A stretch of 64,000 bases of DNA from Salifodinibacter halophilus (GCA_012999515.1 JABEEB010000001.1:1116001-1180000); one strand, 5' to 3'. Numbered from the stretch's first letter, positions 9,610-19,252 are shown. Made by a program: numbers and translations. Notes: generated by a model not told the origin, from the letters alone.

Positions 9610-10452
9610 TTACTCCGACGCGCTGTGTCGTAGCACGACGCGCGTGAAAATATTCAAGCCAAGTATGGCGAACGTGATCAGGAAGGCGCCGACCCAGGCC
9701 AGCTGGTTCCAGCCTTCGTAGGGACTAAGCGCAAATCGGAAGATCATGATTGGCAGGTTGGCGATGGGCGACCAAAGATCATAGCTAGTGAAGCGGTTAT
9801 TCAACGCTGTAAACAACAGCGGCGCTGTCTCACCGGCGATACGTGCGACGCCCAGCAACACGCCCGTCGCGATGCCCGCTTTTGCGGCGCGGTAGACGAT
9901 GTGCGTAATGACTTTCCACCGTGGGACCCCGAGCGCAGCCGCCGCTTCGCGCATGCGATCCGGCACCAGACGCATCATGTTCTCGGTTAACCGCAGCGTG
10001 ACCGGAATCACGATCAACGCCAGCGCAACACCGCCAGCAAACGCTGCGAAATGGCCAATCTGCACCACGACCAATTGATAAATGAACAGGCCAAGCACGA
10101 TCGAAGGTGCGGCCAGCAACACATCGTTGAAAAACCGAACAACCGCGGCCAGGCGACTATCCCGCCCATATTCAGCGAGATAAGTCCCGGCCAGAATCCC
10201 GATCGGCGCACCGATTGCGGTACCGAGCCCGGTGACGATGAGGCTGCCAATGATGGCGTTGTAGAGACCGCCCTCGCCTTTTGGCGACGGCGTTGGTTGG
10301 GAAAACACAGACCAACTCAGATGGCCGATGCCGTTAACGCACAGCGTGAATAGAAGCCATGCCAGCCAAAACAGTCCAAACAGCGTTGCCAGCGCAGCCG
10401 CGCCCATGGTTAAGCGGTTGGTCCATCGGCGTCGCGTGTAAAGATCAATCAT
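9610..10452 (-). CDS. pstA: Phosphate ABC transporter permease PstA
   Basis: A roughly 280-residue inner-membrane permease with six predicted helices and the binding-protein-dependent transport motif around [22 protein letters not shown]. It forms the translocation channel together with PstC. I chose the ATG at 10452; a GTG at 10470, overlapping the last 14 bases of pstC, would add six residues and is equally possible. The tight packing indicates translational coupling within the pst operon. Confidence 0.95.
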   Translation of the reverse strand: MIDLYTRRRWTNRLTMGAAALATLFGLFWLAWLLFTLCVNGIGHLSWSVFSQPTPSPKGEGGLYNAIIGSLIVTGLGTAIGAPIGILAGTYLAEYGRDSRLAAVVRFFNDVLLAAPSIVLGLFIYQLVVVQIGHFAAFAGGVALALIVIPVTLRLTENMMRLVPDRMREAAAALGVPRWKVITHIVYRAAKAGIATGVLLGVARIAGETAPLLFTALNNRFTSYDLWSPIANLPIMIFRFALSPYEGWNQLAWVGAFLITFAILGLNIFTRVVLRHSASE

Positions 10453-10456
10453 GGGA

Positions 10457-11437
10457 TTACCGGCCTTCACCGGCTTGCAGACGCATCAGCAATAGCCGCG
10501 CTGCTATAAGCACGATCAGCGTGATGCCGAACAGGATCAGCCCGAGCGCGAGCAGCGCCGACGTGTAGATCTCGCCGGTCGCCTCGGTGAATTCGTTAGC
10601 AAGCGTGGCGGCAATACTGTTACCGGGATGGAACAGCCCCGCGTGAATGTTATGCGAGTTACCGATCACGAACGTCACCGCCATGGTCTCACCGAGGGCG
10701 CGTCCCAGCCCCAACATGATGCCGCCGACCACGCCGGTGCGTGTATAGGGCAACACGATGTGGCGGACAACTTCCCAAGTGGTGGCGCCGGTGGCGTAAG
10801 CCGATTCCTTGAGAACCTTGGGGACGACTTCGAACGTATCCCGCATAACCGAGGCGATGAACGGGATCACCATGATCGCCAGGATTACGCCCGCAGTGAA
10901 TACACCGATGCCGATGGGCGGCCCTTGAACCAGCACGCCAAGCAGCGGAATATCGCCGAAAATGGTCTTAAGCCATGGCTGGATGGTGTCGGCCATGACC
11001 GGCGCGAGCACGAACAAACCCCACATACCGTAGATAATGCTCGGCACGGCCGCCAGCAATTCAATCGCCACGCTGATGGGGCGCTTCAACCACGCCGGCG
11101 CAAGCTCGGAAATAAACAAAGCCACGCCGAAGCTCACCGGCACCGCAATAACCATTGCAATCGCCGAGGTCACTAGCGTGCCAAAAATAGCAACGTATGC
11201 GCCGAAGTTATTAGTAACCGGATTCCAGACGTCGCTGACCAAAAATCCGGGGCCAAATTCGGCTAACGCCGGTGCCGACCCCAGTATCAGCGACACGGCG
11301 ATGCCGGCGATGATGGCCAGAACAAGCACAGCAGCCACAGCGGTCAGACCATGGAAAAATGTGTCCCCCACCGGAGTGGCCCGCGACCCGGCGGATCGAC
11401 CAGGCACCGGCGGGATGGACTCAGCAGCCTGATTCAC
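10457..11437 (-). CDS. pstC: Phosphate ABC transporter permease PstC
   Basis: An approximately 326-residue permease with a cytoplasmic N-terminus, six membrane segments and the coupling motif ESAYATGATTWEVVRHIVLPY. It pairs with PstA. The frame is open further upstream to a TTG at 11491, but the GTG at 11437 (VNQAAESIPP) gives the usual family length and has a GGAG about 10 nt upstream, so I prefer it. A strong hairpin separates it from pstS, which would lower permease expression relative to the binding protein. Confidence 0.93.
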   Translation of the reverse strand: MNQAAESIPPVPGRSAGSRATPVGDTFFHGLTAVAAVLVLAIIAGIAVSLILGSAPALAEFGPGFLVSDVWNPVTNNFGAYVAIFGTLVTSAIAMVIAVPVSFGVALFISELAPAWLKRPISVAIELLAAVPSIIYGMWGLFVLAPVMADTIQPWLKTIFGDIPLLGVLVQGPPIGIGVFTAGVILAIMVIPFIASVMRDTFEVVPKVLKESAYATGATTWEVVRHIVLPYTRTGVVGGIMLGLGRALGETMAVTFVIGNSHNIHAGLFHPGNSIAATLANEFTEATGEIYTSALLALGLILFGITLIVLIAARLLLMRLQAGEGR

Positions 11438-11514
11438 GAAATTACGGCTCCATAGCTGTCGTGATCGATCGCATGCTGTTGCATACCACAAGATCGAAAT
11501 AATTTAAGCCCACA

Positions 11515-11549
11515 AAATGACCGCCCGGCGAGACGCCGGGCGGTCATTT
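11515..11549 (-). terminator. 16-bp perfect hairpin between pstS and pstC
   Basis: AAATGACCGCCCGGCG pairs with its exact complement across a 3-nt loop (11531-11533). It lies just after the pstS stop. Such hairpins after binding-protein genes commonly stabilise the first cistron and partly terminate transcription, so that the binding protein is made in excess. Confidence 0.8.
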
Positions 11550-11569
11550 CACTATGTGCCAAGGCTACG

Positions 11570-12634
11570 TTACTTGGGTGGCCAGACGCTCGAACCATCC
11601 TCGCCCTGGAGTTGACTCTCCCATTTGGCACGAATCTGTTTGATAAGTCCCGACGGTAGCGGCACATAATCCAGATTCTTGGCCATCTCGTCGCCCTGCT
11701 TGTAGCTCCAGTTGTAAAACTTAAGCACGGCCTGCGCGACTTGGGGATCAGCTTGCTCCTTGTGCATCAGGATATAGCTGGCAGCCGTAATCGGCCAGCT
11801 CTCCTTGCCGGGTTCATTGGTCAGAACCATGTAGAAACCTGGCGCGTTTTTCCAGTCGGCGTGCGAGGCTGCCGATTGGAAGCTCTCGATATTCGGCTGT
11901 ACCGTACCGCCGGCCTTGTTTTTCATCTGGACCCAGGCCATGTCGTTTTGCAAGGCGTAAGCGTATTCGACGTAGCCGATCGAGCCCTTGATGCGATTGA
12001 CGTAAGAAGCAACGCCCTGGTTGCCCTTGCCGCCTACGCCGGCAGGCCAGGCAACCGATTTGGCGTGGCCGGGGCCATTTTTCCAGGCATCGCTGACCTT
12101 GGACAGATAACTGGTAAAGATCCAAGTCGTGCCCGAGCCGTCGGAACGGTGGACGACCGTGATTTTCTTGTCCGGCAGGTCAACGTCCGGGTTTAACTTC
12201 TGGATCGCCGGGGCGTTCCATTTTTTGATCTTGCCGAGATAAATCTTGGCGAAAGTCTTGCCGTCCAGTGTGAGATCACCTTTAGCAACGCCCGGCGCAT
12301 TAACCACGGGCACCACACCGCCCATGACCGCTGGAAATTGCATCAGCCCAGCTTTTTCGAGCTCTTTTTGTTTCAAGGGCGCGTCGGACGCACCGAAATC
12401 CACGGTTTTCGCCTTGATTTGTTTGATGCCCCCGCCGGAACCGATTGCCTGGTAGTTGAGCTTGACGCCTTTTTCATCTTTATAAGCTTGAGCCCACTTC
12501 GAATAGACCGGATACGGGAAAGTGGCCCCCGCGCCGTCGATAGCATCGACTTTGGCATTGGCTGTTACCGCACCACCCGCGAGCAATGCCGCAGACGCTG
12601 CGATCAGCGTGGGGTTGGTCAGTCTTGGTTTCAT
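11570..12634 (-). CDS. pstS: Periplasmic phosphate-binding protein PstS
   Basis: A 354-residue precursor with a Sec signal peptide (start MKPRLTNP, cleavage after TANA). PstS family motifs are present: GAGATFPYPVYSKW at the start, GSGGGIKQI, DFGASDAPL and the phosphate-contacting HRSDGSGTT. It binds inorganic phosphate in the periplasm and delivers it to PstCA. I chose the ATG at 12634 because AAGGAGA precedes it and it begins directly at the signal peptide; the frame extends further upstream without coding character. A Pho box with a matching -10 lies about 90 bp upstream. Confidence 0.97.
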   Translation of the reverse strand: MKPRLTNPTLIAASAALLAGGAVTANAKVDAIDGAGATFPYPVYSKWAQAYKDEKGVKLNYQAIGSGGGIKQIKAKTVDFGASDAPLKQKELEKAGLMQFPAVMGGVVPVVNAPGVAKGDLTLDGKTFAKIYLGKIKKWNAPAIQKLNPDVDLPDKKITVVHRSDGSGTTWIFTSYLSKVSDAWKNGPGHAKSVAWPAGVGGKGNQGVASYVNRIKGSIGYVEYAYALQNDMAWVQMKNKAGGTVQPNIESFQSAASHADWKNAPGFYMVLTNEPGKESWPITAASYILMHKEQADPQVAQAVLKFYNWSYKQGDEMAKNLDYVPLPSGLIKQIRAKWESQLQGEDGSSVWPPK

Positions 12635-12710
12635 GGTCTCTCCTTGGTAAACCGACTCTGATAAACCGACTTTCGGCCGCTGTATAAACCTATCCGCGAC
12701 CAATGCTTAG

Positions 12711-12742
12711 ATTAGATGGGCCGTGTGACATGCCGATGACAC
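12711..12742 (-). promoter_or_regulatory. Pho box and -10 of the pst operon
   Basis: Read on the minus strand, 12742-12725 is GTGTCAT-CGGC-ATGTCAC, two 7-bp halves 11 bp apart matching the PhoB consensus CTGTCAY-N4-CTGTCAY at 6/7 positions each, counting Y. After eight bases a TCTAAT (12716-12711) makes a plausible -10. This is the classical layout in which PhoB replaces a -35. Confidence 0.8.
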
Positions 12743-12812
12743 ACAGCCCTTTTTTATTGCAGGCATCCGACATTGAGCGTTCGCCCCCGCTTCGCGGTTG
12801 GTCATCCACAGC

Positions 12813-13073
12813 TCAAACAACGGCCAAGAGGCGGCTCGTGCCTACCGCGCCCAATTCAGCGGCTATGTACAACCGATATCGGCCACGCACGCTGAACGTC
12901 AGCGTGATGGATTCATCGGTCACAATGAACTGATCGGGTTCCGGCCCCTCAATCGACATTTGGCTCCCGAAGTCGAAACCGGCGATCACGACCGGCGCGC
13001 CGGCGGCGATAAACGTGTTTATGCCGTTGCCGGCCGAGACCGCGGATAACGTGGTCAGATCAATGATGCGCAT
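12813..13073 (-). CDS. Small hypothetical protein in the pho cluster
   Basis: A possible 86-residue protein starting MRIIDLTTLS, with GAGA about nine bases before the ATG. It lies between phoX and pstS on the same strand, and the second half reads like beta-strand sequence (DESITLTFSVRGRYRLYIAAEL). There is no signal peptide or recognisable domain. The frame remains open upstream to 13166. It may equally be chance coding potential; no homologue comes to mind. Confidence 0.4.
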   Translation of the reverse strand: MRIIDLTTLSAVSAGNGINTFIAAGAPVVIAGFDFGSQMSIEGPEPDQFIVTDESITLTFSVRGRYRLYIAAELGAVGTSRLLAVV

Positions 13074-13199
13074 GGCGAATTCTCGTTGATTGCACTCAGA
13101 CCCAGCCTCGCTGACCACCATTAACAGCGTATGACGCACACAAAATTTTCCAGCGGGCCATTCCATGGCGTCATCAACCGCGACACGCTTTCGTTTTTA

Positions 13200-15158
13200 T
13201 TAAGTCGCCGCGTCGCCCGGCAGCCCCGCGATATACCCGACCTCAGCCGCGTAGCGATCGTCATAGCGGGCATCAATCAGCGGCGCCAACACGTCCTTAA
13301 CCTGATCGTGCAGCGGTGATTTCCAGTCGCCCGGATGCTGGAAATTGCTCATCACGTAGGTCCAACCGCCCACATCGTCGACAGCCTGCAGACCGGTCGA
13401 CTCGGCGCCGGCGGGTGCCGATAGCAAACGTGTTACACGGCCATCGTCGACGTTGTAAGCCCACAGAAAATTGTTCACGTGGAGCGCGCTATCCTCACTA
13501 ACCAGCAACACGCGGTGGCGCTCCGAGAATTTGATGTTGTCAGGATTGGCAACACGATCCGGGTTTGCCCGATTGCCGAGCGCATCCGGTTCGGCCAGAT
13601 CCTGACCGGTCAGCGCAGCTATGCCGTTCATGTCGACCGGCATCCATTCGCTATCGATGGCATGGCCATTGGTGTCGCGTTTACCGCCCCGAAGATTTAA
13701 GGCATAAACGGCGCCAGCCGTGGGGCCCTCGACATGGATATCGGTGCTACCGTCGGTCATGGTGTCGTGGATATAACTCATCGCGGCATAAGCCACCTTG
13801 TCAGTGGCGTTGACGGTAGTCCCCTCCCATTTGGTGAAGCCAAGGCTCGCCCCCTGCAGCGCCGCGTAGCGATGGGTCTCAAGAAATGCCGCGGCTTTGT
13901 CCATACCGGATTTAAGCCGCACCCAGTTCTCGCTGCCCCCATGGGCAATGCGTGTGTAGCCCGCCTCATTTGGAGCGCTATAAGCAACATCCATGATGTC
14001 GGTGGGCGCCAGTGTGGTCGCCAGATGCTCGATTTCGTCGCTGGTCGCGTGTCCCAACCGAATCCAATCCAGCGTCGCGCCGCCTGGACCGCGACCGTCG
14101 GTCTGATGCCAGATACCGGCATATAGCGTGCCAGCCGACAGATCGCGCGGACGATCGGCCACGAACACGAAAGCACCGCCATTGGTGTAGTCATCGCCCA
14201 TCAGAACCGTGCGCTCGTCGGGACAAACGCAAACCAGCTCGTGCGAGATACGCCCGAGACAAAAATGCTTGGTCACCACACCGGTGCCGTCCGATGCCAC
14301 GCTGATTTCCGGAATGTGGTTGTAGAGATAGGGGTTGGCTTTTGCCGGGTCGTCGACCGCAGCCGGATCAGCGTAAAGACGGGCGATATACGACTGAAAA
14401 CTTTCATCGTTGGCGACCTGGAACGCATCGGCCGGATATTCCTCGCTGGACAGATGCGTGTTCCAGGGCGACCGGCTCGCGCCGCAGGTTATCCACAAAC
14501 CATGTGCGGCTGCCGTCGGCACGGGGGCATAGCTAACCAGTGTCAGTTGCCCAGTCTCCGGATCCTGATCCAGCGTCAGCACCGCGATCGGTGACGGCAA
14601 CTGCAGGGACGAACTCTGCCCGGCCTGGTCACGCGAAAGGTATTCGAATTGCACGACCGCAAAGACCGCATTGCCGGTCACGCCGAGGCTTTGTTTAGAC
14701 ACATTGTCCGGCGGCTGCAGCAAAGACAAACCATCCGGGCAATCGGAGAAAAACTGCCGTGGCGCATCCGGCACTGAGCGATCTATGATTGGTTGGCCGT
14801 GGATATCCAAATAACCACCAGCGATATGCTGACCACCCCCCGTCGCCGGCACCCGCGTGCCCGTTTTGAAAAACGGCTCGTAGGTCAGCGCCTGCCGGGT
14901 GCGTTCGCCGTTCGGGCCGGCGTAGTCAAACGCAGAACCGACTTCAACCCGCGCCATCGTCTCCGGCGCATCGAGATCGGGCGCAGGCATACCAACAAAA
15001 CGGGCGTCGGCCAACGCCGGCGCGGTATCGGTGGCCGCGCAGCCGGCTGTTGCGGCAAGCGCGCCAGTACCCGCCCAGCGCGCCAACGGCAGCGCCATCG
15101 GACCGCCAATAAGTAATTTGAGCGCCTCACGGCGTGATTTGTCTTGGGTGAGCGTCAT
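13200..15158 (-). CDS. phoX: PhoX-family alkaline phosphatase (DUF839)
   Basis: A 652-residue protein with a Tat-type N-terminus (SRREALKLL, then a hydrophobic stretch with a cysteine-containing GCAATD that could also act as a lipobox). The PhoX signature is clear: CGASRSPWNTHLSSEEYPAD at about residues 232-251, and further metal-site blocks such as GRISHELVCVCPDERTVLMGDD. PhoX enzymes are Ca/Fe-dependent phosphatases that release phosphate from organic monoesters in the periplasm or outside the cell. A Pho box lies 51-68 bp upstream, so it should be induced by phosphate starvation together with pst. Confidence 0.92.
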   Translation of the reverse strand: MTLTQDKSRREALKLLIGGPMALPLARWAGTGALAATAGCAATDTAPALADARFVGMPAPDLDAPETMARVEVGSAFDYAGPNGERTRQALTYEPFFKTGTRVPATGGGQHIAGGYLDIHGQPIIDRSVPDAPRQFFSDCPDGLSLLQPPDNVSKQSLGVTGNAVFAVVQFEYLSRDQAGQSSSLQLPSPIAVLTLDQDPETGQLTLVSYAPVPTAAAHGLWITCGASRSPWNTHLSSEEYPADAFQVANDESFQSYIARLYADPAAVDDPAKANPYLYNHIPEISVASDGTGVVTKHFCLGRISHELVCVCPDERTVLMGDDYTNGGAFVFVADRPRDLSAGTLYAGIWHQTDGRGPGGATLDWIRLGHATSDEIEHLATTLAPTDIMDVAYSAPNEAGYTRIAHGGSENWVRLKSGMDKAAAFLETHRYAALQGASLGFTKWEGTTVNATDKVAYAAMSYIHDTMTDGSTDIHVEGPTAGAVYALNLRGGKRDTNGHAIDSEWMPVDMNGIAALTGQDLAEPDALGNRANPDRVANPDNIKFSERHRVLLVSEDSALHVNNFLWAYNVDDGRVTRLLSAPAGAESTGLQAVDDVGGWTYVMSNFQHPGDWKSPLHDQVKDVLAPLIDARYDDRYAAEVGYIAGLPGDAAT

Positions 15159-15208
15159 AACTTCTCTCTATGGTTAGTATTATCGAGCACAGACGTTAAT
15201 GTGTACAT

Positions 15209-15226
15209 ATGACATTTTAGTTACAA
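15209..15226 (-). promoter_or_regulatory. Pho box upstream of phoX
   Basis: On the minus strand the site reads TTGTAAC-TAAA-ATGTCAT: two halves with 11-bp spacing, 4-5/7 and 6/7 to the PhoB consensus. The TTGTAAC half recurs in the phoB site at 19300-19317, supporting a lineage-specific PhoB motif. A GATAAT at 15184-15179 is a candidate -10, although its spacing is longer than usual. Confidence 0.65.
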
Positions 15227-15267
15227 AAAGTCAAAGTAGACATAAAATACAAGGGTTTTCATATAAA

Positions 15268-15301
15268 AGGCGCCAATAAGGAGTTATTCTTATTGACGCC
15301 T
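15268..15301 (-). terminator. Rho-independent terminator after the porin operon
   Basis: On the minus strand a GGCGTCAATAAG / CTTATTGGCGCC stem (one mismatch in 12) is followed by CTTTTATAT. It lies immediately after the small secreted-protein gene and closes the porin transcription unit. Confidence 0.8.
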
Positions 15302-15307
15302 CGATGG

Positions 15308-15814
15308 TCATTTATGACGTTCTTGCCACTTCTTCCAGCGCCTAAACTTCTTGCGCGTCGACGAATCGGCCGGCAGATTTTTAAAGTGCCGGTATTGTTG
15401 ATAACGCTTGAAACGCTGGAACGACTTGAACTGCTGGTGCTCATCGTCCGAACGAGAGGACGATGGCGACCTATTGCCCAAGCCAATGGCTGACGTGCCC
15501 TGTCTGGCCGACGGTTTCACAGCGACGTTTGGGCCCGGCGTCGCCCCACTGCCGGATTGATCGCCGGTGATATCCCCCGGATGAACAAGCGCCGATTGCT
15601 TATCATTAGTGGAAAACAGGACCGTGCCACCATTATTGGCCTTATCGTAATGGCCCATGCTGAGCACGCCTGGCCCTTGGGCCATTTCGCCGCTACCCGG
15701 CAAGTAGCCGACCGCTTGGGCCGGGCCGGCGAGACAGCCAGCCAGACCCAGCGCGACCGCTCCCCAGCTCAAGCGACGCGTTATGACGTTTGTCTTGTCT
15801 TGTTGGTCGCACAT
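15308..15814 (-). CDS. Secreted basic low-complexity hypothetical protein
   Basis: A 168-residue protein with a signal peptide (hydrophobic segment WGAVALGLAGCLAGPAQA) and a C-terminal ~55 residues dense in Lys, Arg, Phe and Gln (FKSFQRFKRYQQYRHF, KKFRRWKKWQERHK). I recognise no family. Its ATG overlaps the porin stop codon as TGATG, so translation is coupled to the porin. The basic, aromatic tail might bind polyanions such as LPS or polyphosphate, which is speculative. A terminator follows directly. Confidence 0.75.
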   Translation of the reverse strand: MCDQQDKTNVITRRLSWGAVALGLAGCLAGPAQAVGYLPGSGEMAQGPGVLSMGHYDKANNGGTVLFSTNDKQSALVHPGDITGDQSGSGATPGPNVAVKPSARQGTSAIGLGNRSPSSSRSDDEHQQFKSFQRFKRYQQYRHFKNLPADSSTRKKFRRWKKWQERHK

Positions 15815-16971
15815 CAGAAGAACTTGACCCGGAGACCGCTAAACACAACGTTTGCATCCTGCGCGCCGCCACCGGCCAGATTCAGGTTATCGGCCGCAAC
15901 ATGGTGATAAGACGCATAAAGATTAACCGACTTCTTCAGATTGTAGACATAAGCCACACCGTAATTACGTGCCTTGCTGTCGTCGGTGTATTTGCCGTCG
16001 GTCTGACCGTAGAACAGCTGCATGCGATTCTTACCAACCCTATAGCCCACGCCACCGAAAAAGGTCTGACTATGGTCTTTTGTATCGGCCACGGCTTCGG
16101 TATCGCCGGTACTTCCATAGTAGGTATTGCTGTAATCACGCCGCTTGTACTGCAGCGTGAAATTCAAACCGCTGGGCAGAAGCACCGACGCTGAACCACC
16201 GTATTCGTTGAACTGCGAACTATCGTTGAAGCCTTGAGCCACGTCACCGTTAGGCTCGACCTCCTTGTTCCTCTGTCCGCTGTTCACATAATCCAGCGCA
16301 AACGCGAACTTGGTGCCGTTAGCAAACTCGGTCTTGAATTTCGGCGCAATCTCGACGGCTCGACCTTCGTCAAAACTAGCCGATACCTTGAAACCACCGT
16401 AAGTCGGCGTGTCGTAGCGAACAGCATTGACCCGGGACAAGGCATCGTAGCTATCGTAGACCGACCCGATCGCAACGGCGCTGTTGCCATCATCGGACAT
16501 CAAACTAACGCCACCGAAATAATCATCCACGACTGTACCGCCACCGAGGTCAGTGGTCCCCGAATAATCGACTTTCGAGGTGCTGTTGGCCGCGCCGTCT
16601 TGTTTGCCCAGCGTGAGCTTACCGAGCGATCCTTTGAGATAAACGTTGGCCTGTCGGTTCTGGAGGTCGTATTCGGTCGAGTTCTGGTTGATATCAAAGT
16701 CATCCGATTGGTTCGAACCCAACCCTTCGACATATTGAAACCCGACCGTCAGGTTCGGATTAATTTCTTGACTGCCCGAGAAGCCGAACCTCGAAATCGA
16801 AGAATGGTTATCGACAAAACCGACGTCGGCATCTTCGCCATTGTCGGCAGCGATAATAGCGCGGTTGACCTGACCGGACAGCTTGAAGTCGAGCGCCTGC
16901 GCGGATGGCACCATCGCGGCGCATGCGACCACACTACCGGCTATGCCGGCTATATAACTCTTCCGGGGCAT
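15814..16971 (-). CDS. Gram-negative general porin (Porin_4 type)
   Basis: A 385-residue outer-membrane protein: signal peptide cleaved after SAQA, then a 16-strand-type porin beginning LDFKLSGQVNRAI and ending in the outer-membrane sorting motif LRVKFF. It has typical porin features, including NVYLKGSLGKLTLGKQDGA. It should let small hydrophilic solutes, possibly phosphate or organophosphates, across the outer membrane. It does not resemble OprP/OprO, so phosphate selectivity is not claimed. It is first in a two-gene unit with the coupled basic protein and lies between phoR and phoX. The start has GGGAG upstream; the leader region is very AT-rich and I saw no convincing Pho box. Confidence 0.92.
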   Translation of the reverse strand: MPRKSYIAGIAGSVVACAAMVPSAQALDFKLSGQVNRAIIAADNGEDADVGFVDNHSSISRFGFSGSQEINPNLTVGFQYVEGLGSNQSDDFDINQNSTEYDLQNRQANVYLKGSLGKLTLGKQDGAANSTSKVDYSGTTDLGGGTVVDDYFGGVSLMSDDGNSAVAIGSVYDSYDALSRVNAVRYDTPTYGGFKVSASFDEGRAVEIAPKFKTEFANGTKFAFALDYVNSGQRNKEVEPNGDVAQGFNDSSQFNEYGGSASVLLPSGLNFTLQYKRRDYSNTYYGSTGDTEAVADTKDHSQTFFGGVGYRVGKNRMQLFYGQTDGKYTDDSKARNYGVAYVYNLKKSVNLYASYHHVAADNLNLAGGGAQDANVVFSGLRVKFF

Positions 16972-17156
16972 TTAAATCTCCCTAGCGTTTGATAACAAAA
17001 CAAACTGGCGCTGCTCAATAAGGCCAATTTTTATTTCGTTCGTATGGATTTATATCCAATGAACGACACTAGGGATTAAATATTTTTTTTATTAATTTTT
17101 TTTTAAAAGACCACGAATAAATGTGAATTTTTTGTTAAAGATTATATTTAATATAT

Positions 17157-18518
17157 TTATTGGTTAGATCTGTGACTGACGTCCGAAAATGCATCGGCAT
17201 CGCTACTCGACTCGATCGCAGCCGGTGATACGCAGCGCGCGCTCGGGAAACGGCACGCGAAACGCGAACCTTTGGCCGGGCTGCTGGTGATCGAAAGCTC
17301 GGCGTCATGACATTTCAAGGCGTGTTTGACGATGGCCAGACCAAGCCCCGTACCGCCGCGCGCCGAGCTACGCCCAGTGTCAGCCCGATAAAAACGCTCG
17401 GTCAGCCGCGGAATATGCTCAGCGGCAATACCTTCGCCAGTGTCGGTTACAGCGAGTTCGGCGCCGTCTTCCAATGGCTGCCACGACACCGTGATCTGAC
17501 CGCCAGCCGGCGTATGGCGCCGCGCGTTGGCCAGCAAATTGGACACAATACTTTCCAGTCGACGCGCGTCACCATAGAGTTCTATCGATGCGAGGTCGCC
17601 AGCGTCGATCTCTGCTCCCTGCTGTGGCTGCTGCCTGACAATACGGTCGATCAACGCGGCCACTTCGATGCGTTCGAACGCATAGCTTTCGGGGGCGGAT
17701 TCAAGCCGCGCCAATTCCAGCAAATCATCAATCATGCGATCCATGCGGTCGGCCTCGGCACGCATCTGGCCGATCGGTGACTGCCAGCCGCGCAGCGCGG
17801 CGTCGTCACCCGCCCCACTGTCCATCATCTCGAGATAACCGCGGACCACGGTCAGCGGCGTACGCAGCTCATGCGATGCATTGGCCACAAAATCGCGGCG
17901 CATCGCCTCAACGCGTCGGCGCTGACTAACGTCGCGACCGATCAGCAATCGCTGCCCATTACCGTAAGGCACGAGCTGAATCGACAGCACCGTATTGACG
18001 TCCACCGGCGAGCTGATTTCGATATTTTCGGCGTTATCGTCCGACTGCCCGCCCAGATAGGCCCGAAGTTCAGGATCGCGGATGAGATTGGTCAGACGCT
18101 GGCCCCGGTCGTCCGGCAACCGCAAGCCGAGCAGTCGCCGCGCGGCATCGTTGAACCAGGCAATCGCCAATTGATCATCAAGCACCACGGCCGCATCCGG
18201 TAGGGCCGCGGTCGACGCCTGGAATTCGCTGACGATGCGCCCGAGACGCTGTTTGCGGCGGCGGTTGCGCTGCCGCAACCGGTACAGTTCGGCGTAGACC
18301 TCCTGCCAGATGCCAACGCCGTAGGCAGGCTCGATACGGTCGGAGACCAACCACTGATAAAGCTGGTAGGTGTAGACGAGTTGCAGAATCAGATACAGCA
18401 CCAGCGCCAGCAAGAACCCGGCGAGGGTGTTGCCGGAAAGCCAGCCGATCGCCGCAGCCAGCGCAAGCCATCCGGCCAATATCAGTAGTTCGCGTCGCCA
18501 GGGGTTGGCGGCTTTCAC
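17157..18518 (-). CDS. phoR: Phosphate regulon sensor kinase PhoR
   Basis: A 453-residue histidine kinase. Two N-terminal membrane segments (about residues 10-50), a PAS domain (about 100-200), HisKA with the phospho-accepting His216 in NASHELRTPLTV, and a HATPase domain with N, G1 (VTDTGEGI) and G2 (GGTGLGLAIVKHAL) boxes. The absence of a large periplasmic loop and the order after phoB identify PhoR. It phosphorylates PhoB under phosphate limitation and is held off by PstSCAB-PhoU. The start is a GTG at 18518, 38 bp after phoB. Confidence 0.95.
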   Translation of the reverse strand: MKAANPWRRELLILAGWLALAAAIGWLSGNTLAGFLLALVLYLILQLVYTYQLYQWLVSDRIEPAYGVGIWQEVYAELYRLRQRNRRRKQRLGRIVSEFQASTAALPDAAVVLDDQLAIAWFNDAARRLLGLRLPDDRGQRLTNLIRDPELRAYLGGQSDDNAENIEISSPVDVNTVLSIQLVPYGNGQRLLIGRDVSQRRRVEAMRRDFVANASHELRTPLTVVRGYLEMMDSGAGDDAALRGWQSPIGQMRAEADRMDRMIDDLLELARLESAPESYAFERIEVAALIDRIVRQQPQQGAEIDAGDLASIELYGDARRLESIVSNLLANARRHTPAGGQITVSWQPLEDGAELAVTDTGEGIAAEHIPRLTERFYRADTGRSSARGGTGLGLAIVKHALKCHDAELSITSSPAKGSRFACRFPSARCVSPAAIESSSDADAFSDVSHRSNQ

Positions 18519-18556
18519 AAGCAGCAGTTTATCGTCATGATCCGGCGCCGGCGCCC

Positions 18557-19252
18557 CTAGCCGGCCGTATCCGAAAACCGGTAGCCACTGCCACGCACGG
18601 TCTCGATCACACCGTCGCAGCGGTGTGCTGACAAGGCCTTGCGAAGTCGGCGGATGTGGACATCCACGGTGCGCTCTTCAACAAACACATTCTGACCCCA
18701 GACCCGGTCGAGTAGTTGGGCCCGAGTATAGACCCGCTCGGGATGCCCCATGAAGAACTGCAGCAGCCGAAACTCAGTCGGCCCCAGGTCAATAGCCAGC
18801 CCGTTGGCGGCCACACGCTGCGATGCAGCATCGAGCGATAGCGATGCCGATTCCAGCATAGCGTCCTCGCCACCCGGCAACGCCCGTCGCAGGACCGCCC
18901 GCACGCGAGCCACGAGCTCGGCCGACGAAAACGGCTTGGTGATGTAGTCATCAGCACCCAACTCGAGACCGCGTACACGATCGTCGGCCTCCGTCCGTGC
19001 CGTGACCATGATGATTGGCAATTCGGCCGTTGCGTCCTGGCTCCGCCAATCACGCGCCAGCTCCAACCCGGAAATATCCGGCAACATCCAGTCAAGCAAC
19101 ACTAAGCCAGGCCGCCGATCGGCGACAGCCAGCCGCGCTTCCTCGCCACAAGACACGACCTCCACGCCGAAACCGGCGCGATCGACCGTGAACCGAATCA
19201 TGTCGCGCACGGCCGCCTCGTCCTCAACCACGAGCACGTGTTGGTTTCTCAT
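18557..19252 (-). CDS. phoB: Phosphate regulon response regulator PhoB
   Basis: A 231-residue OmpR-type regulator. The receiver has the acidic pair near 10-11, phospho-acceptor Asp54 in LVLLDWMLPD, Thr in MVTAR and Lys in ITKPFS. The C-terminal winged helix contains RVYTRAQLLDRVWG and RTVDVHIRRLRKAL. Phospho-PhoB activates the Pho boxes seen before pstS, phoX and its own gene. It forms an operon with phoR. Confidence 0.97.
   Translation of the reverse strand: MRNQHVLVVEDEAAVRDMIRFTVDRAGFGVEVVSCGEEARLAVADRRPGLVLLDWMLPDISGLELARDWRSQDATAELPIIMVTARTEADDRVRGLELGADDYITKPFSSAELVARVRAVLRRALPGGEDAMLESASLSLDAASQRVAANGLAIDLGPTEFRLLQFFMGHPERVYTRAQLLDRVWGQNVFVEERTVDVHIRRLRKALSAHRCDGVIETVRGSGYRFSDTAG

Noticed and set aside
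16972-17156. Pho box in the porin promoter
   Set aside because: Only weak half-matches are present in this AT-rich leader and none has the 11-bp register.
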